DNA of 64,000 nucleotides from Cricetomys ansorgei (Eukaryota; Chordata; Mammalia; Rodentia; Nesomyidae): NCBI GenBank assembly GCA_026225945.1, contig JAMJFZ010000811.1:1240001-1304000 (forward strand), given 5' to 3'. The position numbers were made by a program, and so were the translations under genes. The notes below the pieces were generated by a model. The model saw only the letters and a program-made list of their open reading frames with translations, was not told the origin of the DNA and did no database searches. Below, one piece after another: positions 1 to 12,954 of the stretch (positions are counted from its first letter, which is position 1; the number at the start of each line of letters is the position of its first letter).

Positions 1-547
1 CTGTGTGGTGCCACATGGTCTGCCAATGGGGAAAGTACATGGCTGATCTAGGGGGACTTGGGGAGCGAGCTGTAGTAGCACACTGCTGTGGTGGCTCACC
101 AAGAGAGACAAGGAGGCATTCTTATATTCACAAACCCTGCCAGACCTCAGCAGACGGAACCATCATGGCAGGCACCATCCTCAACAGTGGAACCCTGAGC
201 ATCTGAGCTCAGGTGTTTTTATTCATTCAGAACTCCTCAGGTATTCTACTGATAGCACATGCAGAACATTAGCAATTAAACCCCCCTCCAAACAGAAAAA
301 CCCAATACCTGCAAACGATAAAAATGCCAAGCCCTATGCATCTTTTTTTCCAACAATGCACAAAAACAATTATTTTAAGCACAACTAAAAATAAATTTCC
401 CCAAAAGCAAGTGAGGAATAAATCCTCAGTTTTCCTGACTATAGTATGGGTACATCTATTAATATTAATATTAATAGTATTGTAGTCCCTATTTCTTGAA
501 GAATCATGAGATAGGTATTACAAAATTGAATGAAATTTTACACTAGA
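1..547. other. Intergenic, no gene seen
   Basis: Short open frames start here, but none has recognisable protein content and I can assign no repeat family. The sequence is AT-rich from about 240 onward. Confidence 0.5.
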
Positions 548-640
548 ATTGTGGAATTTGGGGCTACCCTAGTCTACAGAGTGAGTTTTAGGCTAGCTGG
601 AACTAATGCTGAGACTATATCTTAAAAAACAACACAACAC
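548..640 (+). repeat. B1 SINE fragment (3' half)
   Basis: The stretch reads like the right half of a B1 element: a 'gggctaccctagtctacagagtgagtt' type segment, then 'gagactatatcttaaaa' and an A-rich tail with CAACA repeats. It is decayed and lacks the left half. Confidence 0.5.
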
Positions 641-872
641 AAAACAAAAATGACAAATAAAAACCAATGAGATACAAGTATAAGCAGATAGAAAAATCCA
701 TTCTCCTCAATTTTGACTATTTTTCATTCAGATATGAAATAAGACAGAAAAGCCTATTAGAAGTAAATGTAAAAATGGATAAACTTAGAAAATAAAATGA
801 ACATATTTAAAAATTTTTCATGTTTATTTGTTAACCTTTAATCACTGGAATTCTTTAAAAACATTTTATCTG

Positions 873-876
<4 letters not shown>

Positions 877-927
<51 letters not shown>

Positions 928-938
928 CCTATCTATCA
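877..938 (+). repeat. (TATC)n microsatellite
   Basis: About fifteen tandem TATC units with one CTAC interruption near 927. An apparent open frame rich in Tyr-Leu-Ser-Ile is only translation of this repeat. Confidence 0.95.
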
Positions 939-954
939 TCTATTCTTCTCTCAT

Positions 955-2080
955 ACAATAAATCCCAACCACAGTTTCCCCTTCCTCCATTCTTCCCAGG
1001 TCCCCCCACATACACTTTCCTTCCCCTCCAGATCTACTCCCCCTCTATTTCCCTTCAGAAAAGAGTAGGCATCCCAGGGATATCAACCGGACACTGCAGA
1101 ACAAGATACAGTAAGACAAAGCACAAACCCTCCTCTCAAGGCTAGATGAGGCAACTCAGTAGGAAGAAAAAGGGTCCCAAGAGCAAGTAAAAAATCAAAG
1201 ACTCCCCCACTCCCACTGTTATGATTTCCATAAAAAAAAAAAAAAGCACCAAGCTAACAACCACAACATAGATGCAGAGGACCTAATGCAGACCCATGCA
1301 CACTCTGTGATTGCCTCTTGAGTCTCTGTGAGCCCCTGTGAGCCCTGTTTAGTTGATTCTGTAGGCTGTGCTCTCTTGGAGTCCTCAGCACCTCTGCCTC
1401 CTACATTTCTTCCTCCCCTTCTTCTTTAGGGTTCCCTGAGCTCAGAGGAGAGGGGCACAATGGAGATCTCCAATTTGGGTTCTCTGTCCACCTAATGTTT
1501 GGCTGTGGATCTCTGCATCTACTCTCATTAGCTGCTGGAGGAAGTCTCTCTGGTAATGATTGGGCTATACACTGATCTGAGTATAGCAGAATATCATTAG
1601 GAATCCTTTCATTGATTTTTTTCCATTTGTGTTTGGTTATACTCTAGGTCTCTGGACTATCCAATATCTGGTGCTTGGCCATCCAGGCAGTGTTGGGCGT
1701 GGGCTCCTTGTCATGGCAAGGGCCCCAAGTTAGACCAGTCATTGGCTGGCCACTCCCATGAGTTCTATGCCATTTCCCCAGTACATTTTGCAGGCAGGAA
1801 AGATTGTAGGTATAAGATTATGTGGCTTAATCAATGGAAATCTTAAGAAAGGATGATGTGGGGATCTGGAAGTTGTAAGTTTGGTAAAGACCAATGATCT
1901 AGAATAGTTGATGTGTTTCTATCAGAGCACTGACCTCAAGAGACTTATTAAACTGATTCAACTCCAAGGAGAATTACTCTGCTTTTGAAAAAAATTTTCT
2001 CCATTTTCTTCCTTTTTCCTTTCTTTCTTTCTATATATTATTAATACAAAATAAAGGGTTTGATTGTCACATTTTCATAC
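955..2080 (-). mobile_element. LINE-1 3' region, antisense, decayed
   Basis: Read on the minus strand this resembles a rodent L1 3' end and 3' UTR. Recognisable pieces on the plus strand include the 'tgcacactctgtgattgcctcttgagtctctgtgagcccc' type tract near 1298 and the 'tttggctgtggatctctgcatctactctcattagctgctgg' type tract near 1498. No long open frame remains. Boundaries are approximate. Confidence 0.65.
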
Positions 2081-3214
2081 ACATTCTGCTCTATTTTCTA
2101 CTATAGATACTTTTTTGAAGAAGTTTGTTGACTTTTTTCATTAAGTGATTATTGATGGCACAAAAATAAAATTCTTTCCTTGGAAAACATTTTGGGGTTC
2201 TACTGAAAATTAGCTCAAGCACAAAGGGCTGCTGGTTAAAACTGAGCCTGTATATTAACACTACTTGTATGGGTATGTGAATGCACATGCAGGTGCACCC
2301 ATACACACAAGCCATCCTTTATGCCAAAGTGGCATTCCCAAATACTCCCTGGCTTAGTAAATCTGTACATTTGCTCACCAGGTCTCACCAACAGGATATC
2401 TGTGGTTGCAATCTTTGCAAACATTGGAAGACACCCACTAGCTGCCTAAAGTCTATTCACTTGGTGACTAGTACACCTCTCGATTTCCGGTTACAGTTTC
2501 TTGATCTGTCTAACATATGTCCTAAGCCATATTAGGTATAAAAATATACAAACATGTTACAGTTATTGGAGTTATGTAATATAGACATATATGATACCTT
2601 ATTAGATAGTGTATACCCTAGGGGTTAATGCCACATCCCTGATGCTTGCAGCAAGATTAACAAAGAAAGGAGTGGCTTAGAACAATGCTCTCAAACGTCA
2701 ATATGCATGCAAATCGCTTGGGAGGTCTTGTTAAGATGCACTGATTTCCACAGCATGGAGCTGAAAGATTTTTTTTTTTTTACATTTTAACAAGCTCCCA
2801 GATGATACACCACTTGTTTGAGGAACATGCTTTGTGTAGCAATAAGTTAATATTAAATCGATCTAACCTTCAACACTCACAAAAGATTCTATTTTTAATG
2901 AATATTATCTTCACTAGTAACCATAATGATATGTATTTATGAAGTATTTAACTTAATGGCAATATGATAAATCCTGCATATGTAGTTAAGTGATTTTTTT
3001 AAAGCGGTATAGTAAACAACATGCTATACATGATTTCCAACTTACTAACAAGGAAATTCTGGGAGAGAGATATTAATGACTGAATTGAAGATGCTAAATC
3101 CTCTTGTTTAAATTGCATGTTTGTAGGTTTTATTTTCCAAACATTCAGGGGTGATATATCAATCTATTGTGCTTGGCAAATAGTGAATATTCTGGAAATC
3201 AAATACTTTTAAAT
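2081..3214. other. Intergenic, no gene seen
   Basis: AT-rich unique-looking sequence. Two overlapping short frames on opposite strands near 2240-2530 look like chance frames. I see no RNA gene or clear repeat. Confidence 0.5.
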
Positions 3215-3345
3215 TTATTTATTTTGTATATTTTGAGAAAGTATCCAATGTAGCTCATGCTAGGCTTCAACTCTCAGTATAGTTAAGGAAACCTTGAACT
3301 GTGGAGCCTCGTCTTCACATGCTGTGTGCTTGGATTACGTACATG
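3215..3345 (-). repeat. B1-like SINE, antisense, decayed
   Basis: Shows the antisense B1 order: T-rich start, 'tgagaaagtatccaatgtagctcatgctaggcttcaactc', then 'ttgaactgtggagcctcgtcttcac' and 'tgtgtgcttggattacg'. Divergence from B1 is high, so this is an old copy. Confidence 0.5.
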
Positions 3346-3349
3346 GAGG

Positions 3350-4380
3350 TTTATGAGGTGCTAAGGACTGAAACCATCATAAACACACTAGAAGAAAACA
3401 TAAGGAAAAGGACAAGACTCCAAGGGAAATGGAAAGCAAAACCTGACAAATGGGTTTCCGTAAACTGAAGATTTTGCAAGGCAAAGGAACCAACAAATGA
3501 AGTGAAGGGATAACACACAGAATTAGTCAAAGTATTAAAAACCATACTAATGATAAGGGGCTAATAGCTAGAGTATATAAAGAACTCTAAAAGCTCAATA
3601 GTAAAACAAAATAAAAACAAAAAAATAACTTGATTGAAAGAGAGCAGCAGATATTTGTCTAAAGAAGGCCTACAAATGGGCAATGAGTACATGGAAGGAA
3701 TGCTCCACAGGAGTAATTATCATGGAGGTTCAGAAAAAACCTCAACCAGATATTAGTTTTCCTTGTAAGACTAAAAGTAACAAGTGCTGGGGAGGCTGTG
3801 GAGAAAAGGGATCCCTTGGACCCCTTGTACACTTAGATGGGAATGCAAATTAGTAAAGCTATCATGTAAAATAGCATGGCGCTTCTTCAAAATACGAAAA
3901 ATAGAACGCCTCCATCACTTCACATCACTCTCTTCTGAGTATATGTTTAAAGGAAATGGAATCAGTGTGTAGAAGAGACATCTACAATCCATGCTTATTA
4001 CAGCACTATACACAATGACCAGCAGGCACTTAAGTGCCCGTTAGATGATGAATGGATAAACGTACGTGGCATATATGTACAATGGTTAACTGCTCAGCCA
4101 TAAACACACCGAGGTCCTGTCACTATGTTAGGTAGGACAAGCCTTGAAGAGCAAGAGAAAACTCTATGATCTCACTCACATGTGAAACCTAAGACTGTTG
4201 GTCTCATGAAAGTCAAAGAGGGGTAGATGCTGGTGAGAGTACTGGGGGAGCCAAGACCAGAGAGTTTGATCAATGGCTACTAAGTTATGGTTATGAGAAA
4301 AAAGTTTCTGTGGTCTATTTGCACAGTAGGATAGCCACAAATAAAAAGAATATTGCACATTTCAAATGTCTATAAGGAAT
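3350..4380 (+). mobile_element. LINE-1 ORF2 3' fragment, sense, old
   Basis: Carries the late ORF2 and 3' end L1 signature in order: 'aatagctagagtatataaagaactc', 'aaatgggcaatgagtacatgg', 'ctggggaggctgtggagaaaaggga', 'gatgggaatgcaaattagtaaa', 'cttattacagcactatac', 'gatgatgaatggataaacg'. Stops and indels break it throughout, so it is a dead remnant. Confidence 0.75.
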
Positions 4381-7177
4381 TATTTTAGAAGACAGAATAA
4401 GTGTTTGAAGACATATATGTTTAACTTGATTTAAACATTATGTAATGAATGTATATATCTATCAAAACATTACATGGTACTGTAATATATAATTTTTAAG
4501 GGTTTTATATATTTGCTAAAATAAACTTAATAAAATGGTATAAAAGAAAACAAACTTCTGCTATATACTCTCAATTATGGCTAAGGCAAAAGTAACACTA
4601 CATAAATTATTTCTATCTGACTTGTGGTTATTTGCTGTGGAGGTATAAGTATACTTATGTAGAAACAAATGAGCTCCAAAGGAACACAAAGGGCAGACTC
4701 CACAAAAACACAGATTAGAGTAATCGGCTGCTGTTTTGTTGTAAGAACTATCTCATGGACAAATGTGATCATCACGCAAAAGTATATTAAAACAAAAGAA
4801 AGAACTTAGACATAACAGGTTGAAATTATTAAGCAGAAAACCCAAGAACCTCCCCACAAATCCAAAGAGCTTTGTGTTTCTGATGGGCAGAATCTAGGCA
4901 ATTTTTCCTTCCATCCAAAGATGAGTGAACCCCATCTTGGTTTCAGGGCAAATTGTGACATCGTATCATTACTGAGAGAGAATGACTTCAGAAACAGAAG
5001 ACCTGGACCCAAAGAGGGATGGACTCTTAAAACTGAGTGATGTAATAAGATGCAAGTCAGTGTGTGTGTGAGAGAGAGAGAGAGGGGGTGAGAAAGAGAG
5101 AAAGAGAGAGGGGGAAACAAATAAAAATAAAATGAAAACTCTGAGATGAAGAAAACTTTTGGTCTATTTTGTCTGAAGAAAGGGTTTAGAGTTCCTGAAG
5201 AAATGAGGATGGCTGGCCTAAGAGGCTGCACGCTAGTCCTCAAGGGAGGCTTTCCAGAGCAGTTGGCAAATCTCTATGGAGTCATGTTGGGTGTAGGCAT
5301 CCACAGAGGTCTGAGTCATTTTCATAAATATGTTACATGCTAGTCTCAGGGAAGAAGCCAAAATAATTCAGAACTGGAGCACAGGAATTGACACAGGTAG
5401 GAAAAGTCTTGCGATGTCTTCTACATGGCAAATTGTATACAAGATACTTTATGTGTATTTTTAAATCAAATACTCAGAGAATTCTACCAGGGGAGAGGTG
5501 TAAGACAAAACAGAGAGTCATACTATGGTGGACCACTAAGGGAGAAAAAAGAAATAAAACATAAATGCTTTCATTAGGAATAAAAGATGCATACAGTATG
5601 CATACAGAGTATGGTACATTGATAAGTTGAAATGAAGATGAAATTGAGGAATAGATAAGGATTTAAACTGAGAGATGGAATAAAAAGGGGTATGAATTCT
5701 TAAGGAAAATTGTAAAGACGAAAAGATGAAGAATCAGGGTAGGGATGACAAAGGACAGGACAGGGTAAAAGCAGTAAAAGGAGGGGAAAGAAGAGTCAAC
5801 TATTTGCACACAGCTGGCCCTGAGGATTTAGTCAAAGTTACTAAAGACTCTTCAAGAATTTCCCAAGAAGAGCATCCTGGGGGGATGTTCCACCTGCTCA
5901 TTGTGGAGGCCTTCAGAATTGCCTGGATTGAAGGACCAACAGGTCCTGAGAAGTGAAGGGCTGCCGTGCAATGAATGAAGTCTCACAAGCTCCATGTTTA
6001 GAACACAGCCAGAGGACTAGACGGGCACTGTAAGTGCTTGCTTAGAGGTCACCATTTGCTTGGAGAGAAGCCTGGATTCTGCTTATAAGGTGACATGGTT
6101 TTATAAGTGGACATTGACTCTACCTTTCAAGGAGCCTAAGAATCTGAAAAACAGCTTACTTGTAATCATGGACCCCATGTAGCAATTGCTCACTGCCTCC
6201 TCCCCCCAGGGGCAGAAGGAGCAGGGAGACTACTTGGTTTTATGGCCCTGAGCCCTCCTGCGCTTAGAGTTCACAGACCAGGTCTTGGGATTGTATCCTT
6301 CCTCTTTTTAATCTCTCTATCACACACATGTGTCTATGAGCAAACCCCACTATTATTTACCTCAAAAAGTCCCACTTCTTTTCTGTGGCCTTGAGAAGAG
6401 ATTTTCCCTTTGGCTGACAATTATCAATCCATAGAAAGAAGAAAGGGAGACATTTGAGAGTTTTAAAGAACATGATATTTAATCATCTATTTGTATCCAT
6501 TTATTGTTTTCTTCCTTCACCAAACATATGAAAATGTGTGTATATCTTTTACATATGCTCTATGAAGTGATAAATAATGGAATATTTTTTCCTTCATTGA
6601 GTTTAACTTTTAACAGTTCATGTGTATAACTTAAATACCTTTCTGAAAATACTTATGTGATATTTAATTAACTACATTCATTTATAAGAAAAAAGGTTCC
6701 AGCATGTGAAAACAGCACACCAAAGAGTTTTAAACTACTGCTAGCATTTGGGAAAAAGTTATTTGGGATGCGTAGATTGGCCAGGCAAAGAGAAACAGGT
6801 TGGGAGACACCATAAGAAGATTCTAAAAGGCATTTTCTAGAAACTTTGTATCAGGAAGTATCTTAATGAGATCCAGGGACTGCAAATTTGGCTGGATGAA
6901 AGGAACCAAATGGAAGACTAACTAGTGTAAGTTGCTAGAGATGTAGAGGTAGGTAGGTGCTGTGACACGTACCTTGAGGGTTCCGAGTGGAATTCACGAC
7001 TCTCTTCTAAGTATATGGGAGGCTCTTAAAAGAAATTTTGTGATTGATAAGTTGTATTTCTAGAAAACACAGTTTATTCTAACTCCAGAATGTGCTGAGG
7101 GTGTAGATATGGAGAAAATGACAGGGAGTCTGACATAAGGGACCCACACTATTTATTAGCTACAAGGATAGAAAGAA
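4381..7177. other. Intergenic with GT/GA simple repeat, no gene
   Basis: AT-rich sequence. A GT run followed by GA-rich low-complexity DNA sits at about 5058-5112; the 145-residue minus-strand frame across it (4806-5243) is Ser/Leu/His-rich because of that repeat and is not a gene. I see no other coding signal or RNA gene. Confidence 0.5.
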
Positions 7178-7312
7178 AAGAAGCTGGGAATGGTGGAACA
7201 TGCCTGTAATTCCACCATCATGAAGCTAAAGCAGGAGGATCACAGGTTCAAAACCAACCCCAGTTACATAGTGAGACTTTGTTTCAAATCCCCTCCCCAC
7301 CAAAAAGGAATG
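7178..7312 (+). repeat. B1 SINE, sense
   Basis: Begins 'agctgggaatggtggaacatgcctgtaattcc', continues 'gcaggaggatcacaggttcaaaa' and 'agttacatagtgagactttgtttcaaa', and ends A-rich. This is the B1 (7SL-derived) order, including the internal A- and B-box region. Confidence 0.8.
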
Positions 7313-7780
7313 GGAAGAAATGATAAAGTTTCCGGTTGTAGAGGTAAATTCGGAAATGAGTTAAATGTTGCTTGAGTGTATAGAGTTTCCAATATTGGCT
7401 CCCAGATTTCTGGTGTGTTAAGAGAATATGAAAACAAAACTTGTATAAGTTTTTATGTATTGTATTCTCTGTTCTTTACTGCCTTGAAATTAGATTTATA
7501 AAAATTGTATATTTTTGACATTTGTGAGCATTAAATGTTAATTTGAACAAGTATATACATGAATGTGTCTATCATGGCATATAGTTCATTATAAACAGTA
7601 GAATACATTACATTTGTCTAGGAAGCCAAAGTGCAAAGTTATCTAAGGCACTATAGGTAACGAGACCTAGCTAACAAAACCTAACAAAAGTTACCTAGGC
7701 ACTATGTGCGAATGCAATTCTTTTTTCTGTTCTATCTGTATATTTATAAAGCCATTTGCTTATTTCTTATGAAACTATCT

Positions 7781-7791
7781 TTTCGATTTAG
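7781..7791 (+). promoter_or_regulatory. Candidate 3' splice site upstream of the OR51 gene
   Basis: A T-rich tract ends in 'tttcgatttag' 54 bases before the ATG at 7846. OR coding exons usually have a splice acceptor shortly upstream that joins them to non-coding 5' exons. This fits that layout but is inferred from motif and position only. Confidence 0.45.
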
Positions 7792-7845
7792 GAGTTGTGA
7801 GCTAAGTGCGAGAGACCAGCTTCATCCAGTGGTGAGATCACCAAG

Positions 7846-8793
7846 ATGGACTCAAACGCTTCACATATCAATCACCACAGTTTCATTCTGACAGGCATCC
7901 CAGGCATGCCAGACAAGAACCCATGGATGGCCTTTCCCCTGGGATTTCTCTACACACTAACCCTCCTGGGAAATGGCACCATCCTAGCAGTTGTCAAGGT
8001 GGAGCAGAGTCTCCATGAGCCCATGTACTACTTCCTCTGCATCTTAGCTCTGACTGATGTCAGTCTCTCGATGTCCACCTTGCCCTCTATGCTCAGCATC
8101 TTCTGGTTCAATGCCCCTGAGATTCCGTTTGATGCCTGCATCACACAGATGTTCTTCATTCATGGATTTGGAGTAGTAGAATCTGGAGTCCTAGTGTCCA
8201 TGGCCTTTGACAGATTCGTGGCTATCCGAGACCCACTGCGTTATGCTTCCATCCTCACTCATGGCGTTATTGGGAAGATTGGGCTAGTTGTCCTTGCCCG
8301 GGCAGTTTGTGTGGTCTTCCCTGTACCCTTTCTTATAAAGCGGCTGCCCTTCTGTCATTCCAATGTCTTATCTCATTCATACTGTCTTCACCAAGATGCA
8401 ATGAGGTTGGCCTGTGCCAGCACCCGTGTCAACAGCCTCTATGGCCTCATTGTTGTCATCCTCACATTAGGGCTCGATGCTCTCATCATTCTCTTCTCTT
8501 ATGTACTCATCCTGAAGACAGTGCTGGGCATTGCCTCCAGAGCCGAGAGGCTCAAAGCCCTCAACACTTGCCTCTCTCACATCTGTGCTGTGCTTCTCTT
8601 TTACATTCCTCTTATTGGTGTCACCATGGTCCACAGGTTTGGAAAACATTTATCATCAGTTGTGCACATGCTCATGGCCAATATCTACCTTCTTCTTCCC
8701 CCTGTATTAAACCCCATTGTCTACAGTGTGAAGACCAAGCAGATACGTAGACGGATCATCAAAGTGTTCCAGGGGAGAAAGGACAGGACCTAG
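7846..8793 (+). CDS. Class I olfactory receptor, family 51
   Basis: Intact single-exon seven-transmembrane receptor of 315 residues, a normal OR length. N-glycosylation site at Asn4; TM1 GN at 43-44; PMYYFL at 59-64; TM3 Cys98; DRF at 122-124; ECL2 Cys170, Cys180 and Cys190; KALNTCLSH at 237-245 before TM6; NPIVY at 289-293 in TM7. The SIASR/GIASRAER-type third intracellular loop and the ECL2 pattern place it in family 51 (OR51G/OR51R-like); I cannot fix the subfamily. The expected role is odorant detection through G-olf and adenylyl cyclase in olfactory cilia. One oddity is that the Cys usually following VAI after the DRY motif is Arg128 (VAIRDPLRY). The ATG at 7846 gives the expected short N-terminus, and a candidate acceptor lies 54 bases upstream. 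Confidence 0.95.
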   Translation: MDSNASHINHHSFILTGIPGMPDKNPWMAFPLGFLYTLTLLGNGTILAVVKVEQSLHEPMYYFLCILALTDVSLSMSTLPSMLSIFWFNAPEIPFDACITQMFFIHGFGVVESGVLVSMAFDRFVAIRDPLRYASILTHGVIGKIGLVVLARAVCVVFPVPFLIKRLPFCHSNVLSHSYCLHQDAMRLACASTRVNSLYGLIVVILTLGLDALIILFSYVLILKTVLGIASRAERLKALNTCLSHICAVLLFYIPLIGVTMVHRFGKHLSSVVHMLMANIYLLLPPVLNPIVYSVKTKQIRRRIIKVFQGRKDRT

Positions 8794-9884
8794 TGGGGTG
8801 GAATCACATACCAGATACAGAATAAGTAAACAGTGGAAAAATCAATGGTTCCATATTTAGCAGTTATGGTGCGATCAGATTTTGCACACCCAGTAAAATA
8901 CAATGCCAAGAAAGGCTTGTCTAGATAAAACAAAGGTAATGCTTGTTCTATACATTACATTTTAGAATGTAAGCATTTGATATGTGGTGTGATAAAATCC
9001 AATTTAATTGAAAAACATTCATTTTATTCTTTGAAAGTAGAGATGAACATCAGCTATGACAAATTGTTTAGATAGATAATATAAATATTTATTCATGTAA
9101 TGTTAAGAATTACCTTAATTGTGTAGTTGCCCATCAGTTGTGTACATTATTGGAAATAACCTGTATTAAACTTATTGCTTCTCCAACTAATTAAAAAAGA
9201 ATTGTTTTATTTACTTATCAATTAAGTAATAATTACATCAAGAAAGATTCAATAAGTCCTATAGTAATTCTGAAGAAATGAGCATGTAAAATACTCTTAT
9301 TCTGGGACTAGCCCCCTGGAAAAGGCTTGCCAATTCCAAGAGAACACCTCTAAACACATATGAGCAAATGATCTCAGTCCTCTGTATTTATAAACCTATA
9401 TACATATATGTAGTAATTGTAATTAAAGAAAAAGAGGCTATGAATTTGAGAAGGAGTGGGAGGGATACAGGAGGAATTGGAGGAAGGAGAGAAAGGAGAA
9501 TGATGTAAATATGGTACTTACATATGAAATTTTCAAAAAGTAAACAAGGTAAATAAAATTAAAGTAATACTTTTATTTTTAAGTCAAGGAAAAAAGACTT
9601 TATTAGGTCAAACTACATTTCTCTTATGTCTAGGTGTCTGTTGAGTGAAGGGTGTCTATAATGCAATCCAACCAAATACATGTGTGGTTCTTTATAGATG
9701 CTTTTTCTTTTAGTGGTATCACTTCTTTTTATATTTAATGTATTTCTAGATTTTCTATCACATACTTAGGGCAGTAATACACATCCCACCTTTAATCGCT
9801 TGACCCAGTGAAAATGGACAACAATTTTTCTATATACTGGATACTCGTTGGTCTTTGTATAAGGCAAGCAAAAATTCTTAATGG
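8794..9884. other. AT-rich 3' flank, no gene seen
   Basis: Holds no recognisable gene. It probably includes the 3' UTR of the OR51 gene, but I could not place the polyadenylation site. Confidence 0.45.
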
Positions 9885-11847
9885 AAGTTTTTTATTGTCT
9901 GAGAATTTTATACATGTATATAATATGTTTTGACAAAAACTTACACTTTATCCTCTCCTTTCAAATCGTCCCTATACCCACTACCACTTTTGTCTCTCAA
10001 TTTCATGCAATAATTTTTTAAAGCCACTGAATCCACTTAATACTGCTAGTATGTACATTGTTGTAGGGACAGCAGCTGGAGCATGTGTATCTTATCAGAG
10101 GCTGCACTCCTGAAGAAAACTGACTCTCCCTCCCATAGCCATCGAATTGTCCAGAGTTCCTCAGCTGAGGAGAAAGGGACTTCTTGAGTATCTCTTACAT
10201 CCATTCAATGGCCCTCTCCATGCCTGGAAAACACTGTTTTGAATCAGCCATCCACTGATTTTGGCTATTATAGGCCTCTTCTGAGATTATCCATGAGGTC
10301 TGAGGGGAAGAGGTATGATACATATGTCCCATTAAGGGCTAACCATGCCACAATATCTTAATCTCTACACTTTGGCCAGTTGTGAGTCTGCATTAAACAC
10401 CATCTACTGCAAAAAGAAGTTTCTTTGATGAGGTCTGAGAGATGCACTAATCTGTTGGTATGAAGATAAGTACATAGAAGAAAATTTAGTACTATGCCCA
10501 TTTAGCAGAATGATAGTATTAGGTTCTCTCCTGATAGTATTATTCTCTCTAGGAGACTAGACTCTCCTAGAGTCTATTCCCTATTCAGCCACTGGTTCTT
10601 GTCATATCTAACAACACTAGAAATGAGTTCTTTTTTGTAGAACAGACCTAAATCCAACCAGCAAGTAGTTGGTTACTCTATAACATTTGTGCCACTATTG
10701 CACTGGTAGGTCTACCTTGCCAGGTCAGTTGTTATTGCAGCTTGAAGTATTCACATCTGAGTCAGACTATTGATTACTATTCTCCAACAGTAGTGTGCAT
10801 AGCACCTTCCAGGACCATGAAAGCTAGCCAGTAGGGACAAAGCTTTTTGGGTCATTACTAGCTTGATCTATGTCTTAATATTCAAGTATGTGGTGTCTCC
10901 ATCAATAGGGTCTTACTATCAAGCTCTGGAGGGTAACCAAGAACAACAGCAATACTTTGTAATGTTCTGAATGTCTGTGGGACCTTAAAAACTTAAAAAC
11001 TCAAAAAAAGATGCATACTACTTGGCACTAGGATTTTTGTTAGATAGCTTATGGTGTCTGGGAAAGGCATTGCTCCTTCAACTCATTATAAAGTAACTTT
11101 ATTTAAACTATTTTTTGTATGTGTACGAGTATGTATTTTATGAAGTTTCTAAAGTAGTAGGTTTTGTATGGCTTTTTCCAGGGCCTTTAGTGTTAGTCAT
11201 CCCTCCCTAGCCCCTTCGTCTATTGTGCCTTTCCACACCTCACTCCCTTAACGCATCCTGTTCCATTATTATTCTTTCTCCCTTAGTACCATTTGTGATG
11301 TATCCCTTCACCCTTTTGAAATCATTTCCATGGGCCCTTACTAGTTCCCAACATCTATGGGTATTCAAGCTTAAAACAAAAAACACATAAATCTAAGGTT
11401 CAATACTAAGATACGCATGGGAGAGAACATGTGGCATTTGTATTTCTGAGTTACCTTGGGCAATATGATGCTCTCCAACTCAATCTATTTACATGCAAAT
11501 TTAATAATGTATTTTTTCTTTAGAGCTGAATGAACTTGTATCACATATATGTCCTACATTTTCATTTATCCATTTGGTGTACATCTAGGCTGTTCCATTT
11601 CTTGGTTATTGTGAATAGAGCAACAGTGAACAGAGATACTGAGCAAGTGTCTCAGTAGTATGAGGTAGAGTTATTTGGGTATATGTCCAGAAGTTGAATA
11701 GCTTTATCATATGGAAAATCTATTCATAGCTTTTTGAGGGTCTTCCATACTGATATCCATAGTAGCTGTACCAGTTTGTACTACCATCAACAATGAACAA
11801 GTGTTCTATTTTCCTCACATCTAGGAGAGCATTTGTTATCATTTAAC

Positions 11848-11992
11848 TTTTTTTTTTTTGAGACATGTTTCTCTGTTGTAGCTCTGACTGTCCTGGAACT
11901 CACTCTGTAGACCAGGCTGGCCTCAAACTTATAGAGACCTGCCTCTGCCTCTTGAGTGCTGGGATTAAAGACATGTGTCACCACCTCCCAGC
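11848..11992 (-). repeat. B1 SINE, antisense, inserted in L1
   Basis: A T-run is followed by the reverse complement of B1: 'gagacatgtttctctgttgtagctctgactgtcctggaactc', 'gtagaccaggctggcctcaaac', 'cctgcctctgcctcttgagtgctgggattaaag'. Direct repeats of TTGTTATCATTT flank it at 11833-11844 and 11993-12004, which is a target site duplication. Confidence 0.95.
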
Positions 11993-12954
11993 TTGTTATC
12001 ATTTTTTAAATCTTAGCCATTCTTACTAGGGTAAGATGAAGTCTCAAAGGAGATTTCTCTGATAGCTAAGGATATTGTACCTTTAGAATCCAGGAAACCA
12101 TTGGTAAGGAGGAAGAAGAAAGACCTGAATGTAAACAAACAAACAAACAAACTTAACTATTTCTATTTCTTTGTGTTTTTTTTTTTTGAGAATTCTGTTT
12201 TGTTCCATGCTTTATTCATTTATTTATTTTTGATTGGGTTGTTTGTTTTCCTGGTGGTTTAGGGTTTTGACTTCTTCATATAGTAAAGATTTTTTATTAT
12301 TCTGTAGACTGCCTCTTCATCAACTGATGGTGCTCTTTGTAGTACCGGAGCTTTTAGTTTTGTGATGTTCCATTTGTCATCGGTTGGTCTCAATTTCTGC
12401 ACTGTTGGAGCCCTGTTCAGGAAGGTCTTTTGTTAAAAAAAAAACTTTTAGTTTTTGTGTCTGTAAATTGAAGAGTATTCTCTATTTTCTCCTCTAACAC
12501 ATTCAGGGTATCAGGATTTATGTTGGAGTCCTTGATTCCTTTGGAGTTGAGTTTTATACAGAGTGGGAGATAACTTCATTCCTTTAAATGCTGCTATCAA
12601 GTGAGAAACATCATTAATCTTTTCTCCTATATGTACTTCAGGTCTCTTTGTCAAAACCAGGTGGCTGTAGGAGAGTGGGCTCTTGCCTGGATCCTCAGTT
12701 CTCTCTCACTGATCAATAGGTCTGTTTTTATGCCAGTTCCATGTTGTGCTTTATAACCATGGTTTATAGTTTAACTTCAAATCAGGATGGTGATGCCTCC
12801 AGCAGTGCTTTTATTGTTCAGGATTATTTTGGATATCCCAGGTCTTTGTGTCTCATATGAATTTTAAGGTTATCTTTTCAATTTCTGTGAAGAATAATAT
12901 TGGAACTGCATTGAATGTATAAATTGCTTTTGTTAGGCTGGCTATCTTCACAAG

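Noticed and set aside
828..1145. 105-residue frame with Tyr-Leu-Ser-Ile repeats
   Set aside because: It is translation of the TATC microsatellite plus antisense L1.
4806..5243. 145-residue minus-strand frame
   Set aside because: Its middle is translation of a GT/GA simple repeat and the rest shows no family resemblance.
8307..8750. 147-residue frame inside the OR51 gene
   Set aside because: It is a +1 shadow of the receptor frame, with no independent support.
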